Positions 10,938 through 20,640 of a DNA stretch of 64,000 nt are shown here, piece after piece. The notes below the pieces were generated by a model. It saw only the letters and a program-made list of their open reading frames with translations, was not told the origin of the DNA and did no database searches. The DNA comes from Impatiens glandulifera. Lineage: Eukaryota; Streptophyta; Magnoliopsida; Ericales; Balsaminaceae. A program made the translations under genes and the position numbers. The stretch covers positions 23,783,348-23,847,347 of the forward strand of contig NC_061870.1 of the NCBI RefSeq assembly GCF_907164915.1, in the 5' to 3' direction. Every line of letters starts with the position of its first letter. Within the stretch, counting starts at the first letter, position 1.

Positions 10938-11429
10938 CTGATCATGTAGCCAATTCTGAGGCCTCAACATTCTGTTAAACAATTCTCGACCAGCATAGAA
11001 AAGAACCAGATTTATCGTGTCATCATCCTCCAGCTTCATCCATTGTTTCAAATCATCCAACAGTTCACTATCATAATCTAAAAGAGGATTCACAGTTACT
11101 GGATCAATGAGTTTAAAAGATTTTCCATTAGGATCTGTATAGTTCCCCAATTGTGTGGACCTCTTCTTTCTCCGAAAACTCTGTCCCTGAAATCTTGTTG
11201 GAGTCAATACCAATACATCATCATCCTTCTTCTTTCCCAACTCAGCCTCTTCATCAGTCTTCTTTCCCATGTCATCCTCTTCATCATTCTTCTTTCCCAT
11301 GTCAGCCTCTTCATTCATCTTCCTTTTCTTGCCCAACCTATTTTTGGCTAAAACTACCTTCCTCTTCTTCTTCGTGGCCAATTCTTTCTTTTCCAACTCA
11401 ACATTATTATCAACAACAGCTGCAGCCTC

Positions 11430-11655
11430 TTCATCTTTGTTTACATCCTGCTCGGCTTCTTTGTTGATCTCCAAACCATCAACAACCTCTTCATCAACAG
11501 CCTCTTCATCTTTGTTTACATCCTGCTCGGCTTCTTTGTTGATCTCCAAACCATCAACAACCTCTTCATCAACAGCCTCTTCATCTTTGTTTACATCCTG
11601 CTCGGCTTCTTTGTTGATCTCCAAACCATCAACAACCTCTTCATCAACAGCCTCT
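11430..11655 (-). repeat. In-frame 75 bp (25-residue) acidic tandem repeat in the Ulp1-like gene
   Basis: Three nearly identical 75 bp units encode EEVVDGLEINKEAEQDVNKD-type acidic repeats, with more diverged units upstream in the gene. Farther toward the N-terminus another family, DVGLEDVVAATDMN (about 11985-12075), repeats two to three times. The period is a multiple of three, so the frame is kept. Confidence 0.85.
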
Positions 11656-13516
11656 TCAACTTTGTTTTCAGCCTCTTCAACTTTGTTTTCATTCTGCTCG
11701 GCTTCATTATTGATCTCTAAACCATCAACAGCAGAAGCATCCTTGTTTTGATCATCATCAACAACAGCTTCTTTGTTGATCTCCAACCCATCAACAGCAG
11801 AAGAATCTTTGTCATCATCAACAACAGCAGCATTGTTTATCATCTCCAAACCATCAACAACAGCATCCTCCAACCCAACATCATCATTGGTTATCATCTC
11901 CAAACCATCAACAACAGCATCCTCATCATTCTCATCAGCAACATCTTTGTTGATTTCCAAATCCTTCTCCACATCATTCATATCAGTAGCAGCAACAACA
12001 TCCTCCAACCCAACATCATTCATATCAGTAGCAGCAACAACATCCTCCAACCCAACATCATTCATATCAGCAGCAGAAACATCATTCTTTTGTTGTTTTA
12101 TTTCATCCAATAATTGGATTATGTGTTTGAACATAACCCGTTGATCCTCTTTCATTACCTTCATTTCAGTTTTCAGCTCCTTCACATCCCTTGTCAACTC
12201 CTTCACATCCTTTGTAAGCTCATCAAACTTGTCATCATTCTGGGCTTTAGTCACCGGATTGTCAAACTTGTCTTGCCTAGTAGGAGAACTGTCTTCTTTC
12301 TTTTGAGGACTCGTTGCTGAAGGGACATGGGTTGATTCACGAGTAGTAGACCGAGAGCTGTCTTCGCTAGATTCATCACTAGACTCGATCATCTTAATTG
12401 CTGTCCTTTTAATTGTTCTCCTCTTGGGCGTGATTTTGGGAGTACCATCTTCATTCTTTCTCTTCCTACCATCCACCTCAAATAAATCATCATAAATGTA
12501 ATCTCCCATTTCTTCAAAGTCATCCCCACAGTAGTTCCTCTTCTCTTCCTCAGACTCATGAATCTTGTTAAAGACATTGCATTTGAAAAGGGCATTGGAT
12601 ACCTCTTGGCTAGTGTTGGTGTTGCTTCTGGAGGCTGTAAAAAGTAATATCCTTGGGCATGTATGTTTTTCCTCGATCATATCCGCAAATTTGGGGACAA
12701 ATGTCTTCATAACCAAATATGTCCAAACTTGGAAGGCTATGGCGAAGCCACTAATAGTATAAGCAACATCACAGTTCCCCTTGCAAGTTTCCTTCTTCTC
12801 CACATATAGCTGCCGAAGATGTTTCATGTCCTTGTCAATACCCTTCAAAGTTGAATTGAATGACACCTTTCCCCATGGAAATTGAAGGAACATTTCCATA
12901 TCCTCCACCATGCTGAAGATCTTCAAACATACCCTCTTCCTATTATCAGATCCAAAGAGACACTGGTAGATAAGGTTGATGAGCCCAAGCTTCCATGCAT
13001 CTTCCTTCTCAGAGCAGTTGAGGAAAACACTTTGAACTTCTGTCACTTTAACAACTGTTCTGCCACCAAAGTATTTATGGACTAGAGGTGGAATTTCTTC
13101 AGCGTTCCAGTTTTCAATGACAGGAAATCTTCCAAAATTTAGGCCTGTTACCAAGGCATATTCCTTCATGCCCTAGTAAAGCTGCTGACCATTGACTAAG
13201 AAACTTATTCCCTTCGAATTGGAGCTGCTTTTCCTGATCAACATCTGGTGGATTATTGTTCCTGAGAAAATGACAGTTGGGGCTTTCAATAGATACTGAA
13301 ATTGACTCTTCATAGCCCTTTCCATAAGACCAAAGTGATTAAACTTGTCCTTGGTCTTTAACAAGCAGGTGCAAGTAGATTTCCATGAAACACGTCCAGG
13401 AAAGTTCTCAATTACAGTTTTGTTTTTGCATTTGGTTGTTGCCATCTGCAAAAAATCAATAAGTCAGAATAATGAAAGTAAATACCACTAATTTAAAGGA
13501 AATATGACATATTTCG

Positions 13517-13757
13517 CAGGCGACGATGCATCTTTCGTCTGCGACAGATGCATCTGTCGCAGACGACAGTGCATCTTTCGCAGGCGACAGTGCATCTGTC
13601 GCAGACGACAGTGCATCTGTCGCAGACGACAGATGCATCTGTCGCAGACGAAAGATGCATCTGTCGCAGGCAGAATATACTATTCGCCTGCGACAGATGC
13701 ATCGTCGTCTGCGACAGATGCACTGTCGTCTGCGACAGATGCACTGTCGCCTGCGAA
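13517..13757. repeat. Palindromic 21 bp repeat array C
   Basis: About 240 bp of the same TGTCGTCTGCGACA-based units, in one orientation to about 13670 and inverted after it, with an AT-rich tip (AGAATATACTATTC) as the loop. It lies just upstream of the first DUF1985 exon. A TTTTTTGCAG acceptor at 13446 and a possible donor GAAT/GTGAGT near 13975 would place it in the first intron of the element's transcript. Confidence 0.9.
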
Positions 13758-14068
13758 AATGCATCATCGCCATCGACAATAAACCCAAAACCCTGCAACA
13801 GCCTTCGACAGAAGCATTTGAAACCCAAAACTAAACCTAAACAATAAACCTAAACAATAAACACTACCTAAACCTAAACACATACCTAAACCTAAACAAT
13901 ACCCTAAACCATTCCTCCATTATAACATGCATGGATATAAATCGGAGAACTAGGATAGAAACGGGGAAGATAAACTCACATTCAACGTATTTGAGTTGAG
14001 ATTCTCGTCGGGGGCTCTTGTATGTCGTCGGAGCTCGTCGGGGTTCGAGGGAGGGTTCGAGGGAGAGG

Positions 14069-14325
14069 ACGTCGTCGATGTTTCGGGGGCTCTTCGGCGT
14101 CGTCGTCGTCTTCGGGGTTGATCAGTCGTCTTCGGGAAGTTGGAAGGGAGTGAAAGGAGAACGGGGGAAAGGAAGAGGGGGAGAATGAAAATCAAATTTA
14201 TTTTTTTTTATTAAAGGGTAAAACTGACCTTTTGCCAAGGCAAAAGGTCAAAAATGAAAAATTTATTAAACACCTGTTAATAGTGGAAATTCCCCTCTTA
14301 TGAGGGTTATTCCATCAAATTTCCC
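14069..14325 (-). repeat. Right terminal inverted repeat of the MULE
   Basis: Reverse complement of 9360-9619, nearly perfect. It lies upstream of the Ulp1-like gene, so it probably also supplies its promoter and leader. An open frame entering from it (14195 to 13950) has CGACGAC-encoded Arg runs and no recognisable domain. Confidence 0.93.
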
Positions 14326-14333
14326 AATGACAA
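14326..14333. repeat. Target-site duplication AATGACAA, right copy
   Basis: Exact repeat of 9352-9359. Sequence then continues CAAAGAAGG-type, matching the paralogous site at about 455-465. This fixes the insertion about 50 bases past the stop codon of NHL copy 2. Confidence 0.9.
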
Positions 14334-14380
14334 AGAAGGAAGGAAGGAATGGAACAAACAGAAAATAAACCGGTGACTGA

Positions 14381-15073
14381 CTACCAGTCAATATCACACC
14401 TCTTGCTCTGAAACGAACCGCCATTAATGTTGGAATTCAAAGGTATCTTCAGATCGCACTCGACCTTGCTGGTAAATCTCGGCGTCTTGAACCACCAGGC
14501 CTTCAATCGGATTCGGAGTTTAAGCTTCAAATCAATGCTATAGATCCCCGATACCTTCTCCGAATCGTAACTCGTTCTATCGGATCCCTGCAAAACCACC
14601 ACACTCTGCCCTTGAAACTCGGTGCTCACATTGGCCGTGTTCTTGTGTCCCTGATAGAATCTCTGCAGATCCTTAGTCTGTAACCGCTCGTCTTCGTAAT
14701 AGGCGCTGGCCTCAATTTGGTCGTAGTAGACTCCGACGCGCTTGTTAGGGTTTCGAATCGTGAGGTTTAGAGCGAGGTTGTAATAGAGAGTGTTGTTTGT
14801 GGTGGAGAGGTCGAACTGAGTGAGAGTCGCATCGGTGGCGTAGAATTTGACCTGATTAGGGCGGAAGACGAGCCAGAGAACCAAGACAATAAGACCTATG
14901 GTGACCAGAATTGTGCAGAGGATCTTGAAAATGAGACTGAAGAGACAGCCGCAGAGGCAGCCGCAACAGTCGAAACTAGAGCCGCGGCCGTGCCTGTGGT
15001 AGGTTTTGGACGGCGGTGGAATGGAAGGACCGTAGTATGCTCCGTTGAGGTGTGGCTGTTTAGATTCTCCCAT
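14381..15073 (-). CDS. NDR1/HIN1-like (NHL, LEA_2 family) membrane protein, copy 2
   Basis: Intronless, 230 residues, nearly identical to the protein at 508-1191. Differences include three extra residues in the Cys-rich stretch (SSFDCC), Tyr for His near residue 25, Thr for Ile in LNLTIRNPNK, Val for Leu in SEKVSG and Ile for Met near the C-terminus. One membrane segment is followed by the LEA_2 domain with NPNKRVGVYYD and YQGHKNT. The start MGESKQPH is the only sensible ATG. The MULE lies about 50 bases downstream of the stop, so transcript ends or mRNA level may differ from copy 1. Most differences are conservative, so both copies look functional. Confidence 0.92.
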   Translation of the reverse strand: MGESKQPHLNGAYYGPSIPPPSKTYHRHGRGSSFDCCGCLCGCLFSLIFKILCTILVTIGLIVLVLWLVFRPNQVKFYATDATLTQFDLSTTNNTLYYNLALNLTIRNPNKRVGVYYDQIEASAYYEDERLQTKDLQRFYQGHKNTANVSTEFQGQSVVVLQGSDRTSYDSEKVSGIYSIDLKLKLRIRLKAWWFKTPRFTSKVECDLKIPLNSNINGGSFQSKRCDIDW

Positions 15074-15132
15074 TGTCTCTTTCGGATGATGAGTAAGAAT
15101 TCAAGATGATGGATGATACCATGGGAGGGATG

Positions 15133-15149
15133 AATATATATATATATAG
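15133..15149 (-). promoter_or_regulatory. TATA-box-like AT tract upstream of NHL copy 2
   Basis: Same position and flanks as in copy 1 (1239-1253), about 60 bases upstream of the ATG. Conservation supports a core promoter role; low complexity limits confidence. Confidence 0.45.
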
Positions 15150-15215
15150 AAATGAAGAACGCACGTTTAAAGATATTCAACGCGGTTGCTGTTGATGGAA
15201 GGTGAAGAAGAAGAA

Positions 15216-16925
15216 GGCATCCGATGACTTTTCCCCAAACTTCCATCGTTTTTCTTTGCCTTAGGTTAGGTTTAATCATTTTTCATTGAAAAGATAGTTT
15301 TAAAATCTTTCCATAATTAAATATATATATTTTTTTAATTAAATTTCAGTTGAAGATTCAAAGGAGGATTTAGTTTGATAGATTTATAAAATGGTTCTGT
15401 AGTTAATTAAGGTGAGAAGGTTTGACTATATTATATATGGAGTGGTTTAGGAACTTTAGACTATTTCCTAATAATAAATAATATTAATACTCTTACTTGT
15501 CCCAAAATGCAATGGCCCATGTGTGGAGGAATAAACTAAACCATTTGTAATTTCATATTGTGGTTTGATTGTTTGACCTCTTCTCTTCTTATTTTATTTC
15601 TTATTTAGTGCCCTAATTAGTAATTACTGAGAAGAGTGTTATCCTATTGGGTAAGAAAACAATCTTAGTGTGATCCATCTTAAGAGACCAGCATTTCAGT
15701 TCAATCGGTATTTTTATCGAAAAATTAATCTCAACCATTGGTGTCAGTTTTTCAAAATTTTCATTCGTCATTTGACGATTAAAGGTCGGTTTGGTTAGTT
15801 ATAAAATATGTTAGGTCGATTTATCAGTTTAATCATTTTCTTTTAAGTTAAATATACAAAATAATAAATATATGTGCCAATATTAAACATTAGGTCCATC
15901 ATTTATAAATATATCAAAAACACGTATATATATGGTCGGTCGGTTAAACCGTCGATTTTTTATTATTTAAATTGTCAACCGACCCGACATCGGTACAGAA
16001 AATTATGAATCAATCAGAACTCGATACAATCAATTTTTCATAGGTTCAATTTATTCGGGGTTTTGCTTACCCCTAATCTATCTAGTTGTTTGGCTATCAA
16101 ATCACAAATCATATTGTTTCAAATCATGTAGGTTAAAGTTGTTAGTTATTAGTCATTTCAACTTAGGTGTTTTTATTGTGATTGAATTTGAGATTTTTGA
16201 TTACTTAAATAAAATGTTACATTTTTTTGAGTTATTCATTTTTAGTATTTTTAGTGAGAATTAAACTGAAATTTTTTATCTTTTAGATACAACTTTTTTT
16301 TACTTTAATTAGTTAATTGATTAATTTTTTATTAAATGATTGAATTGTAATGTTTTCCATTTTGTTTTTATTATTAAAAAGTCCATTTTATAACAATAAT
16401 TTAATACTGTTTCATTTGAATTTACTTAAGAACAAATAATTTATACTTTTTAATAGATTTATAATAAATAAGTTATATAAAATTTTGAATTTAACTCTCA
16501 AAATCTTAAGATTTAAAAAAATGCCAAACAAGTATGTTTTAAATAAACTCTGTTATTCAAATTCTTACAATTTTAAATTTATTTATTATTATTTTAATAA
16601 ATTATATATATAATAATAATGATATATATTTAAAATAAATTATTACTTGAGAACTTACAAATCTACCACCTAAACAAGAATTTTAAATAATCTCTCAGAA
16701 ATCAGAAGAAAACTTGTTTCAATTGTCAATTATTGGAATAGTTAAAATAAGCCACTTATTTTGTCAAACTTTAGCTAATAAAATAGAAGCTTGAGCTATA
16801 TGGTTTCTAAAATAAAATCAAACCAGACCATATCTCAGAACAAGTAAAGTCCCAGTAAAAAACTACATGAATTTTGTTGAAAATGTGTTCATCAGAAAGA
16901 CCCATGTCAGATTAAAACAAATAGA
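15216..16925. other. AT-rich intergenic DNA with short GC-richer repeat
   Basis: No gene seen. Between about 15680 and 16080 there are CGGTCGGTTAAACCG and CCGACCCGACATCGG motifs, typical of short non-autonomous repeats. Boundaries are not resolvable. Confidence 0.5.
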
Positions 16926-16929
16926 GAAG

Positions 16930-17524
16930 CTAAACAGCAGTTTTGAGCTCAGCAGCTGTGGCACTTGAGTAAACCGGGTGAAGAACATGTCCTTCCTTTG
17001 GTTCAACATGAATCCACTTGCGTCCAGTCATTTTGTTACGCTCGAACTTGACCGAACCTTCTTTCAAAGCAAACAAGGTGTGATCCCTCCCCATTCCCAC
17101 ATAATTACCTGGATGAAACCGAGTTCCTCTTTGACGAACAATTATATTTCCAGGAATAACTCTCTGCGTCATAACACATAAATTTTAGCATTCTCATTTT
17201 CGCCACATATTTGTATTTATTTAAATTCACCTCTCCACCGAACTTCTTCACTCCAAGATTCTTGGGATTCGAGTCCCGTCCATTCTTTGTAGAACCTGCA
17301 GTCTTTTTTGTAGCCCAACGCCTAAATGAAGTGTTGAATGCACCTCCAGCTATATCTGATTCAAATGGACAAAATTAATCATAAATCACACGGATAGCCA
17401 AACACAACAATTGGATCCTGGATGTTAAGAACAGATATATACCTGCAGCTGAGCTGTAAACTGGAGTATTTGTGACCAACTCCTTCAAATTTAGTCTTTT
17501 ACAAAGTACGTTGACAAAATTCAT
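16930..17524 (-). CDS. Mitochondrial large-subunit ribosomal protein bL27m
   Basis: Three coding exons: 17524-17443, 17355-17231 and 17163-16930, total 441 bp, 146 residues, with GT-AG junctions and phase kept. The protein belongs to the bacterial-type L27 family of the large subunit. L27 motifs are clear: [59 protein letters not shown] and the C-terminal GRKWIHVEP. The extra N-terminus ([17 protein letters not shown]) is basic and hydrophobic, as expected of a mitochondrial presequence, and the layout matches the plant mitochondrial rather than plastid L27. A splice acceptor just upstream of the ATG (near 17547) shows that the leader is spliced. Confidence 0.93.
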
Positions 17525-17861
17525 GATGGTTTTTCAGCGAATGAACCTGAGGAAAGAAGCCCAAATGTGAAAGATCGACATACTATGTTTTAAGGATATG
17601 CCATATGAGACTATATGAGAGCTCAAAAAGGAAAGAAATACTCGCAACAAACTATTCACTTTTCTTATTTACAGTGAGACGTTGGTGATCAGAAAATATC
17701 TACATTTTTATGTTTACAGAAAATCATAGGCATGATTCAAAAAATAATCTTTACACCAAATGAAGCAAGAATCACAAATAATTTAGATTATGATCCAAAA
17801 GTTCATATGTAAACCAAATGAAGTAAAAATCACAATAGAATTTCTTTTTTTGAATTGAAGG

Positions 17862-17992
17862 AAGCTAGCACTACCACCACAGTTATGGACCCTCACTTCA
17901 ACTTAAAACATTCTCAGTGAAAATCGAACATTAGACATTTATTTTCTTAAGAAAAACTCTTACCACTTGAGCCACCCTAGTGGCTTAAAATC
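17862..17992 (-). mobile_element. SINE-like tRNA-derived repeat
   Basis: On the minus strand, GGTGGCTCAAGTGGTAAGAG resembles an RNA polymerase III A box and ATGTTCGATTTTCAC a B box, at tRNA-like spacing. It lies in the leader intron of the bL27m gene. Ends are approximate. Confidence 0.55.
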
Positions 17993-18384
17993 ACACTAAA
18001 ATCTGGATGATTTTGAGCTAGAAAACAAACTTATACCAAAAACATCAGTTAACTTTGATGATTTTCTAATGATATCGTGATTATGGCAAAATTTCAGTTT
18101 CCAAATAAGATCAGCATCATACGAGCTGAATCTATTTCTACCTTTTGTCCTTCTCATGTTTAAATTACAAAGTACAAAGTTAGAGCTAACAAACTCTTAA
18201 TCAAGAAGTTGCTTTTGAAATGTCTATTGTCTACCTATTTGATAATGATGGGAATCCCTGGATTAGTTCATAGTAAGAAATTACTCATAAAACTAGAACA
18301 TTCATGAAGACATATAAGTTTAGTGCAGCAAAATAAATAATTAAATACATAGAGACACAGTCTTGTGGTCTGTTGGTATAAACT

Positions 18385-18409
18385 GGGGGGGGGGGGGGGG
18401 GGGGGGGGG
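18385..18409 (+). repeat. Run of 25 G
   Basis: An uninterrupted G homopolymer, exceptional in this AT-rich window. It lies in the leader intron of bL27m, so the pre-mRNA has 25 C. Its true length may differ, because sequencers handle such runs badly. Confidence 0.95.
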
Positions 18410-19505
18410 AGTAAATGGTTCACCCGACCCATAGTTTTACAACCCATTAGCCCATATGTGCATGATTGCTAAATCAATATTGAAGAAAGCAATCAAAATG
18501 AAGAAAGTATCAGCAAAATATCTCATTCATAGTGTACCAACAATTTTGTCTAAAATAATGAAATTGATTGATCAAGACAGCCAACCATGTTCACTAGAAT
18601 GTAAATAGAATCAACAACCAATGAATTTCAAGAGCTACATTTCAAATACATAGTAAAATAGAGGAACATGAAGAGCTTTGCACCTTTCCTCCTGTATTCC
18701 ATATTTCATCTGATTACCAAAAACCAAAGGAATGCGTATGCTTAAGAAGAAGAAGTCATCAAATTAAGAACAGTAGATCTTTACACCTCTTCGAAAGAAC
18801 AATAAAGAAAAGAAAATAGTGAAATCTATAATTGAGTGTTGCTGCATTACAAAATTCAAGCAAAAGCTCAATATCAATCAATCAACCATCTCAAATACAT
18901 GAAAACAAATCAGATTTAAGCCGAAAAAGCAATCAGACTCTCAACAAATTCTAAAGGAAATCTGTAATGAAAAGCAATGAAACAAAAGTACCTTCGTCGG
19001 GCTTCAAAGGTCTCGACTTTGTTAAGATTCTTGACAAAAGAGGCTAGGAAGTTCTTGCAGCGGCGGCGGCGACCCTGGGATGGCTGCGCCTCTCTTGCGT
19101 CGGGTGGGTATTGTTTTAAAAGTTTGTCTGAGACTCTGAAGCACTAGATCACAGTTAGGGTACAAAGTTTTAATCAATAACTAAAGATGTTAAGCGGTTG
19201 AATCAAAGACTGTTAAACTCGCGAGTTAATTCGTGAACTCGCTCGAGTTTGGGAGTTAACTCGATAGATTCGGCGAACTCGATTGAATCAGAAAACTCGG
19301 ACGATCTTTACATTACTCGTTCTTCCTGATTTCCTTTTTTTTATAAAAGAAGAAGATTACAAAGTGTTGAACTTACAGAAAGACTGAGCGCAGATAATGA
19401 AGGATCGCCGCTAAATCTGGAGAGAGAAACGATGGAAGATATAAAGAGATGTTGCTGCCGCTATCATTATCATTGGAGGAGAAGATGGATGGATGGTCTT
19501 CAAAA

Positions 19506-19514
19506 TTAGGGTTT
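19506..19514 (-). promoter_or_regulatory. Telo-box (AAACCCTAA) near the bL27m transcription start
   Basis: AAACCCTAA on the minus strand lies in the likely promoter/first-exon region. Telo-boxes are common at the 5' ends of plant ribosomal-protein and translation genes, which fits its neighbour. Confidence 0.55.
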
Positions 19515-19559
19515 TCAGATACGTTAAGAGTAAGAGCTAGATAATTTTTTTTATTTTAA

Positions 19560-20379
19560 AAAAACAAATAAATTATTATTAATTTATTTATTTTTAACTA
19601 TTTAATTTATCAGTTAAAATATTTTATTTTACTTCTATAAAATTTTAATAAAAAATATTATTATTATTTTAATCAATTAAATTTTCAAACAATTTTTTAT
19701 TTTATAGAATAAAACTTTTTTTCAAGAAAAATCTAATATCCAACATATGGATGGGAAATCTGAGTTAGTTATTTAATTTTTATGTGTGTTAGATCTAATT
19801 GTTATTTTAAATTTGTACAGTTTAAAACTACTTATGATTAAATTTATACAAATAAGATTTTTCTTCTTTCCATCATCAACTTGATTTTTTTTTTTTTTTT
19901 TTCAAACATCGGTTCAAAACACCTATTAGACCGAATTTTATTTTATTTAAAAAAAAAATTAAATATATATGCGTAAATTATATATATATAATCAATTATA
20001 CTTATACAAAATAATCAAATACATGCTAATTAAATTCAATAATTTATAAATTAAATTAATATTATATCAAATATTCATAATTTTGTACAATTAAAACAAC
20101 AATCATACCAAATATATATACTTATAATAAGTCAATAACATTAACAAAAGCAACAATGTCACCATCTAATATTTCAATCCAAACATGAAAACGAGCAATC
20201 ACAATATTAAATATTCAAATCATATTGTTTTTCTCATAACAATAGCAATGATTGTGTTATTCAATCTTTATTCTCGCAATCCGTACTAGCAACCGAAATC
20301 AAAGATAATATTTTACATTGAATAACATCTCAATATTACAAATTCACAATATGAAAAATATTGCAAGCATGTAGTTAAG
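19560..20379. other. AT-rich intergenic DNA
   Basis: A/T-rich with poly-T and short AT repeats. No coding region, RNA gene or clear repeat is seen. Confidence 0.5.
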
Positions 20380-20469
20380 GAGTGAATCTATTCCCATATT
20401 TTCATCTTGTTTTTCAACACAAATGAGTGAATCTATTCCCATATTTTCATCTTGTTTTTCAACACAAAT
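20380..20469. repeat. Exact 45 bp tandem duplication
   Basis: GAGTGAATCTATTCCCATAT and the following 25 bases occur twice in direct tandem (20380 and 20425), and a third partial start (GAGTGATTCC) follows. Confidence 0.9.
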
Positions 20470-20640
20470 GAGTGATTCCTCTAACATTATTTCCAATTTA
20501 TTTATACAAATATTTGCTTCTGATTCTTGCTCAATGATCCAAAATTTTGTCTTATCAATGAATTCATAATCAAAAGATCATATGATTGTTCAGCACGCGT
20601 GCACCTATAATTTAAAATTAAATAATATAAGATAAAGTGA

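Larger units (their letters stand above)
9972..13445 (-). pseudogene. DUF1985-Ulp1 (C48) SUMO-protease-like gene captured in the MULE, with one in-frame stop
   Basis: Two inferred coding exons, 13445-10938 and 10610-9972, joined in phase 0 across a GT-AG intron (donor CAG/GTAAGT, acceptor GTCGCAG/GAG). The join restores the start of a Ulp1 domain (WLHDQ-EIDAA). Order: DUF1985 (about the first 270 residues, ALVTGLNFG); basic/Ser-rich linker; a short coiled coil (TKDVKELTRDVKELKTEMK); a long acidic region with 14-residue and 25-residue tandem repeats; a Lys-rich nuclear-signal-like patch; and the C48 domain. His (MKHLVL), Asp (VYDCEQ) and Cys (SGDCGLF) of the triad are visible, but the usual oxyanion Gln appears as Cys (VPKCTKSGDCG). 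A TAG at 13173-13175 interrupts DUF1985 between NGQQLY and GMKEYALV. The gene is either recently inactivated or read through. An alternative start at 13169 would drop the first 92 residues. Confidence 0.8.
9360..14325. mobile_element. Mutator-like element with Ulp1-like gene (Kaonashi/KI-MULE type)
   Basis: A 4,966 bp element bounded by inverted repeats of ~260 bp (9360-9619 and 14069-14325), nearly identical apart from small indels in an A-rich stretch, and by an 8 bp direct duplication. Long TIRs beginning GGGAAATTTGATGG, the duplication length and the DUF1985-Ulp1 cargo together fit the plant Mutator-derived elements known to carry ULP-like genes. No MuDR (MURA) transposase is present, so it would depend on a transposase from elsewhere. 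The interior has three palindromic arrays of a 21 bp unit. High TIR identity suggests a recent insertion. The superfamily call is inferred from structure and cargo, not from a transposase. Confidence 0.85.
14326..15215. repeat. Segmental duplication, copy B, part right of the MULE
   Basis: Matches about 450-1310 including the NHL gene and its upstream region (TTCAACGCGGTTGC near 1280 and 15178). Similarity stops about 15215. Confidence 0.85.
17548..19530 (-). other. 5' leader region and leader intron of the bL27m gene
   Basis: An acceptor (TTTCCTCAG, about 17548) and a donor CGAAG/GTACTT (18991) define a ~1.45 kb leader intron. The leader exon runs from 18992 to about 19150 and is rich in GCCGCC. 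A further donor TTTCT/GTAAGTTC near 19374 suggests an alternative or additional first exon at about 19375-19530. The intron holds a tRNA-derived repeat and a 25-G run. No other gene is seen. Confidence 0.6.

Noticed and set aside
11269..12144. Long plus-strand Ser-rich open frames
   Set aside because: Antisense shadows of the acidic repeats in the minus-strand Ulp1-like gene.
9651..13757. CRISPR-like appearance of the 21 bp arrays
   Set aside because: This is a plant genome, the units are contiguous with no unique spacers, and each array inverts midway.
13950..14195. 81-codon frame starting inside the right MULE TIR with Arg runs
   Set aside because: Composition follows from CGACGAC repeats of the TIR. 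It may be leader sequence of the element transcript; no coding evidence.
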